Shown one piece after another: positions 52,881-62,064 of a DNA stretch of 64,000 nucleotides. The stretch's first letter is position 1. Each line of letters starts with the position of its first letter. Where the stretch lies: positions 1 to 64,000 of the forward strand of contig NZ_JASISZ010000009.1 of the NCBI RefSeq assembly GCF_030063355.1. Direction: 5' to 3'. The notes under the pieces were generated by a model. That model was not told the origin of the DNA. It ran no database searches and saw only the letters and a program-made list of their open reading frames with translations. Both the position numbers and the translations under genes were made by a program. Origin of the DNA: Streptomyces sp. PH10-H1. GTDB lineage: Bacteria > Actinomycetota > Actinomycetes > Streptomycetales > Streptomycetaceae.

Positions 52881-55004
52881 CTAGGCGTCGATCCGGGACC
52901 GGTCGAGCGTCGCCGCCGAGTTGGTGATGAATTCCTTGCGCGGCGCGACCTCGTTGCCCATCAGCAGGTCGAAGGCCTGCTCGGCGGCGTCGAGGTCGCC
53001 GATGTTGATCCGGCGCAGGGTGCGGTGCCGCGGATCCATCGTGGTCTCCGCGAGCTGGTTCGCGTCCATCTCACCCAGACCCTTGTAGCGCTGAATGCCG
53101 TCCTTGTAACGGACGTTCCGGCGCTGGAGGTCGAGCAGCGTCTGCCGCAGCTCGTTGTCCGAATAGGTGTAGATGTACTTGTCCTGCCCCTTCTTGGGCT
53201 GGACGAGCTCGACGCGGTGGAGCGGCGGCACGGCCGAGAAGACCCTGCCCTGCTCGACCATCGGACGCATGTAGCGCTGGAACAGCGTGAGCAGCAGGCA
53301 GCGGATGTGAGCGCCGTCGACATCGGCGTCCGCGAGGAAGATCACCTTCCCGTAGCGCGCCTGGTCGATGTCAAAGGTCCGGCCCGACCCGGCTCCTATC
53401 ACCTGGATGATGGCGCCGCACTCGGCGTTCTTCAGCATGTCCGAAACCGACGACTTCTGGACATTCAGGATCTTGCCGCGGATCGGCAGCAGCGCCTGGA
53501 ACTCCGAGTTCCGGGCCACCTTGGCCGTGCCGAGCGCCGAGTCGCCCTCGACGATGAACAGCTCGGTACGGTCCACGTCGTCGCTGCGGCAGTCCGCGAG
53601 CTTCGCCGGCAGCGAGGACGTCTCCAGCGCGGTCTTCCGGCGCTGCGCGTCCTTGTGCTGCCGGGCCGCGATACGGGTACGCGCGGCGGCGACGGTCTTC
53701 TCCAGGACCGCCCGTGCCTGCAGCTTCGTGTCGCGCTTGGCGGAGGTCAGGAACTCCTTGAGCTCCTTGGCCACGACGTTGGCCACGATCCGGTTGGCGG
53801 CCGAGGTACCCAGTACTTCCTTGGTCTGGCCCTCGAACTGCGGCTCGGCCAGCCGGACGGTGACAACGGCCGTCAGACCTTCCATCGCGTCGTCCTTGAC
53901 CACGTCGTCCTCGGCGACCCGCAGCAGCTTGGCGGAGCGCAGCACCTCGTTGACGGTCTTGGTGACCGCCCGTTCGAAGCCCGTGACATGGGTGCCGCCC
54001 TTGGGGGTGGCGATGATGTTGACGAACGACCGCGCCACGGTGTCGTACCCGGTGCCCCAGCGCATCGCGATGTCCACGGCCAGCTCACGGGTGACCTCGG
54101 TCGCCGTCATGTGGCCGCGGTCGTCCAGCACCGGGACGGTCTCCTTGAAGATGCCGGTGCCGGTCAGCCGCAGGACGTCACAGATCGGCTTGTCCTGGGA
54201 GAGGTACTCGCAGAACTCGCTGATGCCGCCGTCGTAGTGGAAGACGTCCTCGACGACCTTGCCGTCGCCCTCCAGGTCGCGCTCGTCGCGGACGACGATG
54301 GTCAGCCCCGGCACCAGGAAGGCCGTCTGGCGGGCGCGCTGGTGGAGGTTCTCCAGCGAGATCTTGGCGTCCTTCAGGAAGATCTGCCGGTCCGCCCAGT
54401 AGCGCACACGGGTGCCGGTCCGCGCCCTGGCGACCTTCTTCGTCTTGTTCAGACCACTCGCCGGCTCGAAGGAGGAGTCGGGACCGGCTCCGGCGAAGGC
54501 GCCGGGCACGCCGCGCCGGAAGCTGATGGCGTGGGTGTGGCCGCTCCTGTCGACCTCGACGTCGAGGCGGGCGGACAGCGCGTTGACGACCGAGGCGCCG
54601 ACGCCGTGCAGGCCGCCGGAGGCCGCGTAGGAGCCACCGCCGAACTTGCCGCCGGCGTGCAGCTTGGTCATCACGACCTCGATGCCCGACAGGCCGGTCT
54701 TGGGCTCCAGGTCGACCGGGATGCCGCGGCCGTTGTCGCGGACCTCGACCGAGGAGTCGTCGCGCAGGAATACCTCGATGCGGTCGCAGTGACCGCCGAG
54801 GGCTTCGTCGACCGAGTTGTCGATGATCTCCCACACGCAGTGCATGAGGCCCCGGCTGTCGGTGGAGCCGATGTACATGCCGGGGCGTTTGCGGACGGCC
54901 TCCAGCCCCTCGAGGACGAGCAGATGCCGCGCGGTGTAGTTGGAACCGTCGCGATCTGCGCCCGTCAGCAGCGCGGAGGACGGCACGGATGTTTCGGCGG
55001 TCAC
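52881..55004 (-). CDS. parE: DNA topoisomerase IV subunit B
   Basis: 707 aa ATPase subunit. GHKL motifs EIIDNSVDEALGG, DNGRGIPVD and GLHGVGASVVNALS; TOPRIM residues in LFIVEGDSALGTAK and FLADADVDGAHIR; C-terminal PMVEQGRVFSAVPPL and GEMDANQLAETTMDP. It starts at GTG 55004. parE and parC are 3.7 kb apart, in opposite directions, with four unrelated genes between, as is usual in Streptomyces. Confidence 0.92.
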   Translation of the reverse strand: MTAETSVPSSALLTGADRDGSNYTARHLLVLEGLEAVRKRPGMYIGSTDSRGLMHCVWEIIDNSVDEALGGHCDRIEVFLRDDSSVEVRDNGRGIPVDLEPKTGLSGIEVVMTKLHAGGKFGGGSYAASGGLHGVGASVVNALSARLDVEVDRSGHTHAISFRRGVPGAFAGAGPDSSFEPASGLNKTKKVARARTGTRVRYWADRQIFLKDAKISLENLHQRARQTAFLVPGLTIVVRDERDLEGDGKVVEDVFHYDGGISEFCEYLSQDKPICDVLRLTGTGIFKETVPVLDDRGHMTATEVTRELAVDIAMRWGTGYDTVARSFVNIIATPKGGTHVTGFERAVTKTVNEVLRSAKLLRVAEDDVVKDDAMEGLTAVVTVRLAEPQFEGQTKEVLGTSAANRIVANVVAKELKEFLTSAKRDTKLQARAVLEKTVAAARTRIAARQHKDAQRRKTALETSSLPAKLADCRSDDVDRTELFIVEGDSALGTAKVARNSEFQALLPIRGKILNVQKSSVSDMLKNAECGAIIQVIGAGSGRTFDIDQARYGKVIFLADADVDGAHIRCLLLTLFQRYMRPMVEQGRVFSAVPPLHRVELVQPKKGQDKYIYTYSDNELRQTLLDLQRRNVRYKDGIQRYKGLGEMDANQLAETTMDPRHRTLRRINIGDLDAAEQAFDLLMGNEVAPRKEFITNSAATLDRSRIDA

Positions 55005-55410
55005 GCGGGCAGCTCCTCGATGAAGTTCTTCAGCCGTATCGGTGAGAGGGTACCGAGGCCAGGTACGCCAGTTGTGCCGCGACCCGGTATCCGGGCCCCA
55101 GAGTAGCCCCTTATCGATCGTGTGTTCGATACCTCATTTGAGTGATACACATGTCACGTTCCCAATGACGCATGAACCATTTAGGCTCCGGGCACGTCCT
55201 CACCAACAGCCGGCAACCCAGCCGGAGGACACAATCGGACAAGCGCCCCAAACGCGACAACTTCCGCATCAGAGGCCAATCCGCTACCAACAGGTAGCAT
55301 CCAGTCACTTCGAAGTCAGATTTCGAGGAAAAGCCACGAGCGGGAACGTTTTCGGCCTGGTTGGATGTTGACCCTGGTACGACAGCTCGTCGAGCTAGAG
55401 AAGAGGCGAC
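55005..55410. other. Divergent intergenic region between parE and the small zinc-protein gene
   Basis: 406 bases without a credible gene, lower in GC (stretches such as CTCATTTGAGTGATACACATG near 55132). It should contain the parE promoter and that of the 76-aa gene, where AAGAGG precedes GTG 55411. No clear consensus promoter or repeat could be fixed by eye. Confidence 0.5.
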
Positions 55411-55641
55411 GTGACTACAGTTCTGACCCCCGCGAGCCCGCTGACGGCGGCGGACCGCTGCGACCGTTGCGGCGCCCAGGCATACCTGCGCGTCGTCCTC
55501 ATCAGTGGCGGCGAACTGCTCTTCTGCGCGCACCACGGGCGCAAGTTCGAGCCCGAACTCAAGAAGATCGCTGCGGAAATACAGGACGAAACCGGCCGAC
55601 TCACCGACACCCCGGCGCAACCGGTCGAGGACGAGCACTGA
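55411..55641 (+). CDS. Small zinc-binding protein
   Basis: 76 aa. VTTVLTPASPLTAADRCDRC, then GAQAYLRVVLISGGELLFCA and HHGRKFEPELKKIAAEIQDE. The CDRC...CAHH arrangement should bind one zinc ion (C17, C20, then a Cys and His pair about 20 residues later). It is a conserved single-domain actinobacterial protein of unknown function, sitting between parE and hrdB. Start GTG 55411. Confidence 0.82.
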   Translation: MTTVLTPASPLTAADRCDRCGAQAYLRVVLISGGELLFCAHHGRKFEPELKKIAAEIQDETGRLTDTPAQPVEDEH

Positions 55642-55668
55642 CACATCGCACCTGCGACGAGCTCGGAT

Positions 55669-55710
55669 CGACGGGCGGCCGGACCCTCTCAGGGGCCGGG
55701 CCGCCCGTCG
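55669..55710. terminator. Bidirectional hairpin between the small zinc-protein gene and the serine protease gene
   Basis: CGACGGGCGGCC (55669-55680) and its exact complement (55699-55710), with an inner imperfect GGACCC/GGGGCC stem. It serves both convergent genes. Confidence 0.8.
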
Positions 55711-55725
55711 GCTCTTCCGGGCCCG

Positions 55726-56559
55726 TCATGTGTGCTGCGCGACCAGTTCGCTGATGGCGGACACCCGGGTGTACACACCGGGGTACCTGGCCTGGGCGCA
55801 GCCTGTACCCCAGGAGACCAGCCCCACGAGCCTGTCGCCGACGACCAGCGGCCCGCCGCTGTCGCCCTGGCACGCGTCCTTGCCGCCCAGCGGCTCGCCG
55901 GCGCACAGCATGGCGCTGCGGAGATACGTACCGTCCGCGTTGCCGGGGTAGGCCTGCTCGCAGACCTGGTCGGCCAGCAGCGTGACCCCTGCCGACCGCA
56001 GGACCGGCGAGTACGCCCCGGTGCCGATGGTGTCCCCCCAGCCGTACACGCGGGCCCCAGAGCCCGCCTGATAGGCCTGTGGGTCGCCCGGGCCGGCCAT
56101 GGCGATGGCCGAACCCGCCGCGAGCGGGTGCTCAAGTGTGATGACCGCCACATCCCCGGCGTTCGTCACCGGGTCGTACCCCGGATCGACCCATACCTGG
56201 CGCAACCGCACTTCCTGGCCGTCGTTGCTCCGGAGATCGATCCGGTCGGCGATGACGCGCAGATCCCCCACCGCCCGCCAGTCCGCTCCGAGCACCCCCC
56301 GGCCGAAGCAGTGCGCCGCCGTGATCACGGTCGAGGCCGCCACCACGGTCCCGCCGCAGAATTGGCCGGATCTCGACTGTCCGAAACGGTTTCGGCTCGC
56401 CAGCGCCACCACCCACGGCTGCCCACCGGCAGCGGCCGGATCGCCGCCGATGATCACTCCCTTGACGTCCGCCGTGGCAGCGGGGACCCCGGGCGGCACC
56501 ACCAGCGCGGTCAGCAGCACCGCCAGCCCGCTGAGCGGCATCCGGAACCTGGAACGCAT
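55726..56559 (-). CDS. Secreted trypsin-like serine protease (S1)
   Basis: 277 aa. Signal peptide ([20 protein letters not shown]) and short pro-region, then mature domain from about [19 protein letters not shown]. Catalytic triad His83 (TAAHC), Asp135 (GDVAVI), Ser233 ([10 protein letters not shown]); cysteines pair as in trypsins. AGGAGG lies 5 nt before ATG 56559, so the longer frame to 56607 is rejected. Exported, substrate unknown. Downstream of hrdB but with its own start signals. Confidence 0.9.
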   Translation of the reverse strand: MRSRFRMPLSGLAVLLTALVVPPGVPAATADVKGVIIGGDPAAAGGQPWVVALASRNRFGQSRSGQFCGGTVVAASTVITAAHCFGRGVLGADWRAVGDLRVIADRIDLRSNDGQEVRLRQVWVDPGYDPVTNAGDVAVITLEHPLAAGSAIAMAGPGDPQAYQAGSGARVYGWGDTIGTGAYSPVLRSAGVTLLADQVCEQAYPGNADGTYLRSAMLCAGEPLGGKDACQGDSGGPLVVGDRLVGLVSWGTGCAQARYPGVYTRVSAISELVAQHT

Positions 56560-56643
56560 ACGGCCTCCTGACCCTGTGGAGCACTCTGGAAACCCAGAGT
56601 GATCCATAGGACCGGAGGCCGCATCCGCAGGACTGATGAAGGA

Positions 56644-58197
56644 TCAGTCCAGGTAGTCGCGCAGAACCTGCGAGCGCGACGGGTGCCGAAGCTTCGACAT
56701 CGTCTTCGACTCGATCTGCCGGATCCGCTCGCGCGTGACCCCGTAGACCTTGCCGATCTCGTCGAGCGTCTTCGGCTGCCCGTCCGTGAGGCCGAAGCGC
56801 ATGGAGACCACGCCCGCCTCCCGCTCGGACAGGGTGTCCAGCACCGAGTGCAGCTGCTCCTGCAGGAGCGTGAAGCTGACCGCGTCGGCCGGTACGACCG
56901 CCTCGGAGTCCTCGATGAGGTCTCCGAACTCGCTGTCGCCGTCCTCACCCAGCGGGGTGTGGAGGGAGATCGGCTCGCGGCCGTACTTCTGGACCTCGAT
57001 GACCTTTTCGGGGGTCATGTCGAGTTCCTTGGCCAGCTCCTCCGGGGTGGGCTCGCGGCCCAGGTCCTGGAGCATCTGGCGCTGCACACGGGCCAGCTTG
57101 TTGATGACCTCGACCATGTGCACCGGAATACGGATGGTGCGGGCCTGGTCGGCCATCGCGCGGGTGATCGCCTGGCGGATCCACCACGTGGCGTACGTGG
57201 AGAACTTGAAGCCCTTGGTGTAGTCGAACTTCTCGACCGCACGGATCAGGCCCAGGTTGCCCTCCTGGATCAGGTCCAGGAACAGCATGCCGCGGCCGGT
57301 GTAGCGCTTGGCCAGCGAGACCACGAGACGGAGGTTGGCCTCCAGCAGGTGGTTCTTGGCCCAGCGGCCGTCCTCGGCGATGATCTCCAGCTCGCGCTTG
57401 AGCTTGGGAGCGAGCTTGTCGGCCGCCGCCAGCTTGTCCTCCGCGAACAGGCCGGCCTCGATGCGCTTGGCGAGCTCGACCTCCTGCTCGGCGTTGAGCA
57501 GCGGGACCTTGCCGATCTGCTTCAGATAGTCCTTGACCGGGTCGGCGGTGGCCCCGGCCACCGCGACCTGCTGAGCGGGAGCGTCGTCCTCGTCGTCGTC
57601 GGAGAGCACGAAGCTCTCGGACTCGGGCTTATCCGACTCCTCGTCACCCTTGCCGGGCTTGGCCGCCTCGTCGACCTCTTCGCCGTCGGCGTCGTCATCG
57701 TCCGAGGACTTCTTGGCGGCGGTCTTCTTGACCGCGGCCTTCTTGGCGGCGGTCTTCTTGACCGCAGCCTTCTTGGCCGCCGGCTTCGCGGCGGTGGCGT
57801 CGGATTCTTCGATCGAATCCACCGTCTCGGCCTCGACAGCCCCCGCGGGAGCGGTGGCGGCCTTGGCGGCGACGGTCTTCTTGGCGACGGTTGCCTTGGT
57901 GACGACCGTCTTGGTGGCGGTGCGCTTTGCCGGGCTCTTGGCTGCGACGCTCTTGCGAGTGCGCTTGGGCTCCTCAGCGGCACTGACCATCAGCGTCACA
58001 CCTTCCTCATCGAGGACCTGGTTGAGGCTGCGCAGAACGTTCTTCCACTGGGTTGCCGGAATCTGGTCCGCTTCGAAGGCCCGACGCACGTCGTCGCCGG
58101 CGATCTGCCCCTGAGCCTTACCCCGCTCGATGAGCGCCATCAGAGACTCGGACTCGGCGATCTCCGGCGGGAGCGTACGGGATGTGCTGGCCGACAC
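56644..58197 (-). CDS. hrdB: Principal RNA polymerase sigma factor HrdB
   Basis: 517 aa vegetative sigma-70. N-terminal region 1.1-like segment ([20 protein letters not shown]), a long Lys/Ala- and Asp/Glu-rich spacer with tandem repeats, then regions 1.2-4: [80 protein letters not shown], and the C-terminal [23 protein letters not shown] 58197 ([13 protein letters not shown]) follows GAGG; a TTG two codons earlier is possible. One residue differs from the version I remember (DGRWAKNHL instead of DGRRAKNHL). Confidence 0.95.
   Translation of the reverse strand: MSASTSRTLPPEIAESESLMALIERGKAQGQIAGDDVRRAFEADQIPATQWKNVLRSLNQVLDEEGVTLMVSAAEEPKRTRKSVAAKSPAKRTATKTVVTKATVAKKTVAAKAATAPAGAVEAETVDSIEESDATAAKPAAKKAAVKKTAAKKAAVKKTAAKKSSDDDDADGEEVDEAAKPGKGDEESDKPESESFVLSDDDEDDAPAQQVAVAGATADPVKDYLKQIGKVPLLNAEQEVELAKRIEAGLFAEDKLAAADKLAPKLKRELEIIAEDGRWAKNHLLEANLRLVVSLAKRYTGRGMLFLDLIQEGNLGLIRAVEKFDYTKGFKFSTYATWWIRQAITRAMADQARTIRIPVHMVEVINKLARVQRQMLQDLGREPTPEELAKELDMTPEKVIEVQKYGREPISLHTPLGEDGDSEFGDLIEDSEAVVPADAVSFTLLQEQLHSVLDTLSEREAGVVSMRFGLTDGQPKTLDEIGKVYGVTRERIRQIESKTMSKLRHPSRSQVLRDYLD
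57709..57768 (-). repeat. Two 30-bp tandem repeats in hrdB
   Basis: CTTCTTGGCGGCGGTCTTCT-based 30-mers at 57709-57738 and 57739-57768 differ at one base; a partial third follows. They encode the Lys/Ala block [10 protein letters not shown] in the spacer between regions 1.1 and 1.2, which is length-variable in Streptomyces. Confidence 0.85.
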
Positions 58198-58249
58198 GAA
58201 CAACCTCTCGGAACGATGGGAACGACTCGGTGGAACCGCTCAGAAACAC

Positions 58250-58275
58250 AGCGTCAGAACTGTCGCTGCTATTCC
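58250..58275 (-). promoter_or_regulatory. Possible SigR-type promoter of hrdB
   Basis: On the minus strand GGAAT (58275-58271) is followed after 18 bases by GCT. The SigR consensus is GGAAT-N18-GTT, and a SigR-dependent promoter of hrdB is known in S. coelicolor. The -10 element has one mismatch. It lies about 53 nt before the GTG. Confidence 0.4.
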
Positions 58276-58403
58276 TTGTGCGGCCACCACCTCTTAAGTC
58301 ATCGCGCTGCCTCGCCAAGCGTTACGCCCGGCCCACGTGGCCCGAGTCACACCCCATACCGCCTGTAAACATCTGATAGCGGGACACTCTTCGCGCATGG
58401 GAC

Positions 58404-58440
58404 GCCGTCGGCCCCTGGCCGATGGTCCGGGGCCGGCGGC
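58404..58440 (-). terminator. Hairpin after whiH
   Basis: GCCGTCGGCCCC pairs with GGGGCCGGCGGC (one T-G wobble) around a 13-nt loop, 31 nt past the whiH stop. Confidence 0.65.
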
Positions 58441-58471
58441 GGCTCGGCTGTACGGTCAGTGCTCGCGGCGG

Positions 58472-59368
58472 TCAGTGCTCGCGCGGTGACGGGACGACGT
58501 GATCGGCGGCGGGGGCCTCGGTGTGGACGGCGAGCAGCTGCCGCATCGCGGCCTCGGCGGATGCCCCGTCGCCCGACGCGAGCGCCTCGACGATCCGCCG
58601 GTGGAGGGTCACGGCGGGCTCGCCCGGGCGCTCGCAGCCGGTGACCGGGCCGCCCGACACATGCAGGGCGGAGGACACGATGCCCGCCAGGTGCTCGAGC
58701 ATCCGGTTCCCGGCCACCTGCAGCAGCAGGGAGTGGAACTCGGAGTCCGCCCTGGAGAAGGTCAGGGAATCACCCTGGGCGGCGGCGTGCCCCATGATCT
58801 CCACCATGTCCGCGAGGCGCTGCTGCACGTCTTCGCGGCCGTGTCCGGCGGCGAGCCGCGCGGCGAGCGGCTCGATGGTCCAACGCAGTTCGAACAGTTC
58901 GCGGCGCTGGTCGTCGCGCTGCGGTCCGAAGGCCCGCCATTCGATGATGTCGGGGTCCAGCAGGTTCCAGTCGGCGACCGGACGGACCCGGGTCCCGACG
59001 TTCGGCCTGGCACTGACCAGGCCCTTGGCCTCAAGGACGCGCAGGGACTCGCGCACCACGGTGCGGGAGACCTCGAAGCGCTGGCCGATCTCCTCGGGGA
59101 CGAGCGGCCGGTCGGCGCCCAGATCCCCGGAGACGATCATCTGTCCGAGCTGCTGGACGAGTTGGCCGTGCAGCCCGCGGCCACGGCTGCCGCCGGCCCG
59201 GCGGCCGACCCGGCCCATGTCCGAGTCCGAACCGTCCCAGGAGGGAAGGCCGGGGCGGTCGACACCTGAGGCGTCGGCGTACGAGTAGCGGTCGAGCTCG
59301 GCCGGGCCAACGATGCTGGTGTCGGCGGAACGAGCCGTGGTCATCAGGGTGTGCGCAAGGGTACTCAC
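58472..59368 (-). CDS. whiH: WhiH sporulation regulator (GntR/FadR family)
   Basis: 298 aa. Variable N-terminus, then winged helix GRGLHGQLVQQLGQMIVSGD, PEEIGQRFEVSRTVVRESLR, and an FCD domain (ELRWTIEPLAARLAAGHGRE, FSRADSEFHSLLLQVAGNRM). WhiH controls sporulation septation in aerial hyphae; sequence, length and position next to hrdB match S. coelicolor whiH. GTG 59368 (VSTLAHTLMTTARSAD) follows AAAGGA; earlier in-frame codons lack similarity. The effector is probably an organic acid, by family. Confidence 0.9.
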   Translation of the reverse strand: MSTLAHTLMTTARSADTSIVGPAELDRYSYADASGVDRPGLPSWDGSDSDMGRVGRRAGGSRGRGLHGQLVQQLGQMIVSGDLGADRPLVPEEIGQRFEVSRTVVRESLRVLEAKGLVSARPNVGTRVRPVADWNLLDPDIIEWRAFGPQRDDQRRELFELRWTIEPLAARLAAGHGREDVQQRLADMVEIMGHAAAQGDSLTFSRADSEFHSLLLQVAGNRMLEHLAGIVSSALHVSGGPVTGCERPGEPAVTLHRRIVEALASGDGASAEAAMRQLLAVHTEAPAADHVVPSPREH

Positions 59369-59460
59369 GCATCCTTTGTCGGCGATGCCACGGCGGGCCT
59401 TGAGGGCTTTGCTGAAAAGCACACGAAAGGGTGAGCGCTCATCACCTGATAATTGACGCT

Positions 59461-59468
59461 TTATCGGA
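59461..59468 (-). promoter_or_regulatory. WhiG-like -10 element upstream of whiH
   Basis: TCCGATAA on the minus strand matches the WhiG -10 (GCCGATAA) at 7 of 8 positions, 93 nt before the whiH start. whiH is a known WhiG target in S. coelicolor. No TAAA -35 is found at the usual 15-16 bp, so this is tentative. Confidence 0.35.
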
Positions 59469-59533
59469 ATGAAACGCCCTGCATGACAGGCCAGGAACAC
59501 AGTTCCGTTTATCCGACCGCGAGTTGGGCGGCG

Positions 59534-61279
59534 TCAACGGCTGCGGCCGCGCAACACCGTTGCGAGGTGCGCGCAGAGAAGTACGGCCAGCGACAACACG
59601 AAGGCGCAGCCGACCGGTTGCACGGCCACCGCGGCGACACCGGCGGCGGTGCTGCCGGCACCCCCCGGCCAGCCTCCGACGACGCTGCCCAGGGCTCCGG
59701 CCGCGTCGATCAGCCGCCCGCCCTCGCGGCTGTGCACGAACATCCCGACGGCCGGGGCCACGAGCAGCGGGATGGTCAGGACCGCCGCCATTCCCAGCGC
59801 GGTGGTACGGAAGACTCCGGCGGCCAGCAGCCCGGCCCAGGCGCAGCCGACGGCGAGTCCCGCCCAGCCGGCCGCCTGCGCGGGCCGGTCGGTGGGCAGC
59901 GGCACCTGGCCCGGATCGAGGACCACGCGGAGCACGGCGGTATCGAACACCGCGGCGGCGGCCGCAAGCAGCAGGGCGATCACGCCGCTCACCACGAGTT
60001 TGGCGGCGAGCAGGCGCAGCCGCCTGGGCACCGGCACCTGGGCGGGCGCCAGCGCCGGATACCGGAACTCCTGCCCGTAGGCGAGTGCGCCCAGCAGACC
60101 CGCGCCCATCGCGGCCGGAGGCAGCGGCAGCCGGTCCACCCAGCCGGACATCATCGACAGGGCCGACGATTCCCCGGTACGTGCGAGAACCAGCGCGCCG
60201 GCCACCGAGGCGAGGAGCGAGACGGCCGCGATCCACCACGGCGTCCGGACGCCGCCGAGCCGGTGCAGTTCGTACCGCAGCGCCTGGGCGGGGGTGGCCG
60301 GCTGGACGGCTCGCCGGGCCCGCGCGGGGGACCGGGGTGCGGGGGGAGCGGCGGAAGCAGCTGCCGGTGCGGTGGGCGCGGCGGCGGGCTCGCGCCCGTC
60401 GGCGCGGCACAGCGGGGCGACCGGACCGAGGTCGGCGACCTCGTCCGCCAGCCGGTGCAGCAGGATTCCGTTCCGGTAGGCGATCTCCCCGATGTGCGCG
60501 GAGGTGGTGCCGTAGATGACCAGACGGCTGCCGGCGGCCTCGGCGATCTCGGTCCCGCCCTCGGTCAGGACGCCGGCGAGCCGCTGGGCGTGCGGGGAAT
60601 GGACGGCCACGTGCGGGCGCAGCCGGGTGCGGGTGAACTCCTCGGCGGACTGGTCCGCCACCAGCCGGCCGCCGTCGATGGTGACCACCCGGTCGGCCGT
60701 CCTGGCCATCGCCTTGGCATCGCGTCCGGTGACCAGCACGGCCCCGCCGTCCGCCGCGTAGGCGCGCAACAGCGCGTGCACCCAGGCGGCTTCCCGGGGG
60801 GACAGGCCGAACGACGGCTCGTCGAGGAAGAGGGTCCGCGGGTCGGCGAGGAGGGCCGCCCCGATGCCGAGCCGTCGGTACATGCCCAGCGAGTACGTGC
60901 TCAGGCGCTGGTCGGCGAGGCCGGTGAGGCCGACCACGTCGAGCACCTCGTCGGCGCGCGCCGCGGGCACGCCGAGCGCGGCGGTGAGCATGCGCAGATG
61001 GCTCCGCGCGGCACGGCCGGGATGTCCTGGCACATCGCCGAGGAGGACACCGACCTCGCGGGAGGGGTACGGGACGCGGTGCAGGGGAGAACCGTCGAAG
61101 AGGGTGACCCCGCGGCCCGCCTCGAGTTCGAGCATCAGGCGAAGGGTGGTCGATTTGCCCGCGCCCGGCGCTCCGAGCAGGCCGGTGACCTGCCCGGGAC
61201 GGACCTCGAAGGTGAGGTCGTCGACCGCGGGCGGACCGTTACGGCGGGGCATGCTGGTCAATCCGATGGCCTGGATCAC
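59534..61279 (-). CDS. ABC transporter: ATPase fused to membrane domain
   Basis: 581 aa. N-terminal ABC ATPase (1-225): Walker A LLGAPGAGKSTTLRL, Walker B TLFLDEPSFGLSPREA. The signature is degenerate (STYSLGMYRRLGIG instead of LSGGQ) and the switch position reads VTGRDAKA, lacking the usual His. A Pro/Ala linker (about 300-330) leads to about six membrane helices (ALRYELHRLGGVRTPWWIAA, LLAGVFRTTALGMAAVLTIP-like). It resembles ABC-2 exporters with both parts in one chain, conserved beside whiH. Substrate unknown. Start GTG 61279. Confidence 0.82.
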   Translation of the reverse strand: MIQAIGLTSMPRRNGPPAVDDLTFEVRPGQVTGLLGAPGAGKSTTLRLMLELEAGRGVTLFDGSPLHRVPYPSREVGVLLGDVPGHPGRAARSHLRMLTAALGVPAARADEVLDVVGLTGLADQRLSTYSLGMYRRLGIGAALLADPRTLFLDEPSFGLSPREAAWVHALLRAYAADGGAVLVTGRDAKAMARTADRVVTIDGGRLVADQSAEEFTRTRLRPHVAVHSPHAQRLAGVLTEGGTEIAEAAGSRLVIYGTTSAHIGEIAYRNGILLHRLADEVADLGPVAPLCRADGREPAAAPTAPAAASAAPPAPRSPARARRAVQPATPAQALRYELHRLGGVRTPWWIAAVSLLASVAGALVLARTGESSALSMMSGWVDRLPLPPAAMGAGLLGALAYGQEFRYPALAPAQVPVPRRLRLLAAKLVVSGVIALLLAAAAAVFDTAVLRVVLDPGQVPLPTDRPAQAAGWAGLAVGCAWAGLLAAGVFRTTALGMAAVLTIPLLVAPAVGMFVHSREGGRLIDAAGALGSVVGGWPGGAGSTAAGVAAVAVQPVGCAFVLSLAVLLCAHLATVLRGRSR

Positions 61280-61301
61280 CCCTGCACCATAACGCTATAA
61301 A

Positions 61302-62036
61302 TCAGACCTCTGGTCGCAACATGGGCGGATTGAGAAGAGCAGCTCCTCCGGCCTGGAACAACTGGGCGGGGCGGCCGCCCTGACGGGTCGTCGTACCACC
61401 GGTCGGCACGAGGAAGCCGACGGTGCCCGTTACCTTGCGGTGGAAGTTGCGGGGATCGAGAGCCACGCCCCACACCGCCTCGTACACCCGCCGCAGCTCA
61501 CCGACGGTGAACTCGGGCGGGCAGAACGCGGTGGCCAGCGAGGAGTACTCGATCTTCGACCTGGCGCGCTCGACGCCGTCGGCCAGGATCCGCGCGTGGT
61601 CGAAGGCCAGCGGAGCGGCCTCGCCCGCCATGTCCAGGCCGTCCTGTTCCAGCAGCGAACCGACCGGGGCCCAGCGGGCGCTGCGCGCGTCGCCGCCTGC
61701 CCGGGGCGCGGGCAGGTCGGGTGCCAGGACGAGATGAGCGACGCTGACCACCCGCATCCGGGGATCCCGGTGGGGATCGCCGTAGGTGGCCAGCTGTTCC
61801 AGATGGGCCCCGCTCTGGGCGCGCAGGCCGGTCTCCTCCGCGAGTTCGCGAGCCGCGGCCTGAGACAGGTCCTCGTCGGCGCGGACGAACCCGCCGGGCA
61901 GCGCCCACCGCCCCTGATAGGGGGGTTCACCGCGGCGGACCGCCAAGGCGCACAAGGCGTGATGGCGCACCGTGAGCACGACCAGGTCGACGGTGACGGC
62001 AAACGGCGGGAAGGCCGACGGGTCGTAGGGCGACAT
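61302..62036 (-). CDS. Nudix protein with C-terminal winged helix (NrtR-like)
   Basis: 244 aa. A complete Nudix box GFVRADEDLSQAAARELAEE plus TGL (pattern GX5EX7REUXEEXGU) lies near 50-72, and a C-terminal DNA-binding-like domain follows (EFTVGELRRVYEAVWGVALD, PRNFHRKVTGTVGFLVPTGG). This is the architecture of NrtR regulators of NAD metabolism, which sense ADP-ribose; an intact box means hydrolase activity is also possible. ATG 62036 (MSPYDPSAFPPFAVTVDLVV) is the family start; upstream sequence is unrelated. Confidence 0.85.
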   Translation of the reverse strand: MSPYDPSAFPPFAVTVDLVVLTVRHHALCALAVRRGEPPYQGRWALPGGFVRADEDLSQAAARELAEETGLRAQSGAHLEQLATYGDPHRDPRMRVVSVAHLVLAPDLPAPRAGGDARSARWAPVGSLLEQDGLDMAGEAAPLAFDHARILADGVERARSKIEYSSLATAFCPPEFTVGELRRVYEAVWGVALDPRNFHRKVTGTVGFLVPTGGTTTRQGGRPAQLFQAGGAALLNPPMLRPEV

Positions 62037-62049
62037 GGCGCGATCATAG

Positions 62050-62064
62050 TCGTCTGCCTGACGA
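62050..62064. promoter_or_regulatory. Inverted repeat TCGTC-N5-GACGA before the Nudix gene
   Basis: Exact 5-bp arms around TGCCT, 14 bp upstream of the Nudix regulator ATG, inside an AT-richer stretch (GACGATAAACAG). It may be an autoregulatory operator. Confidence 0.35.
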
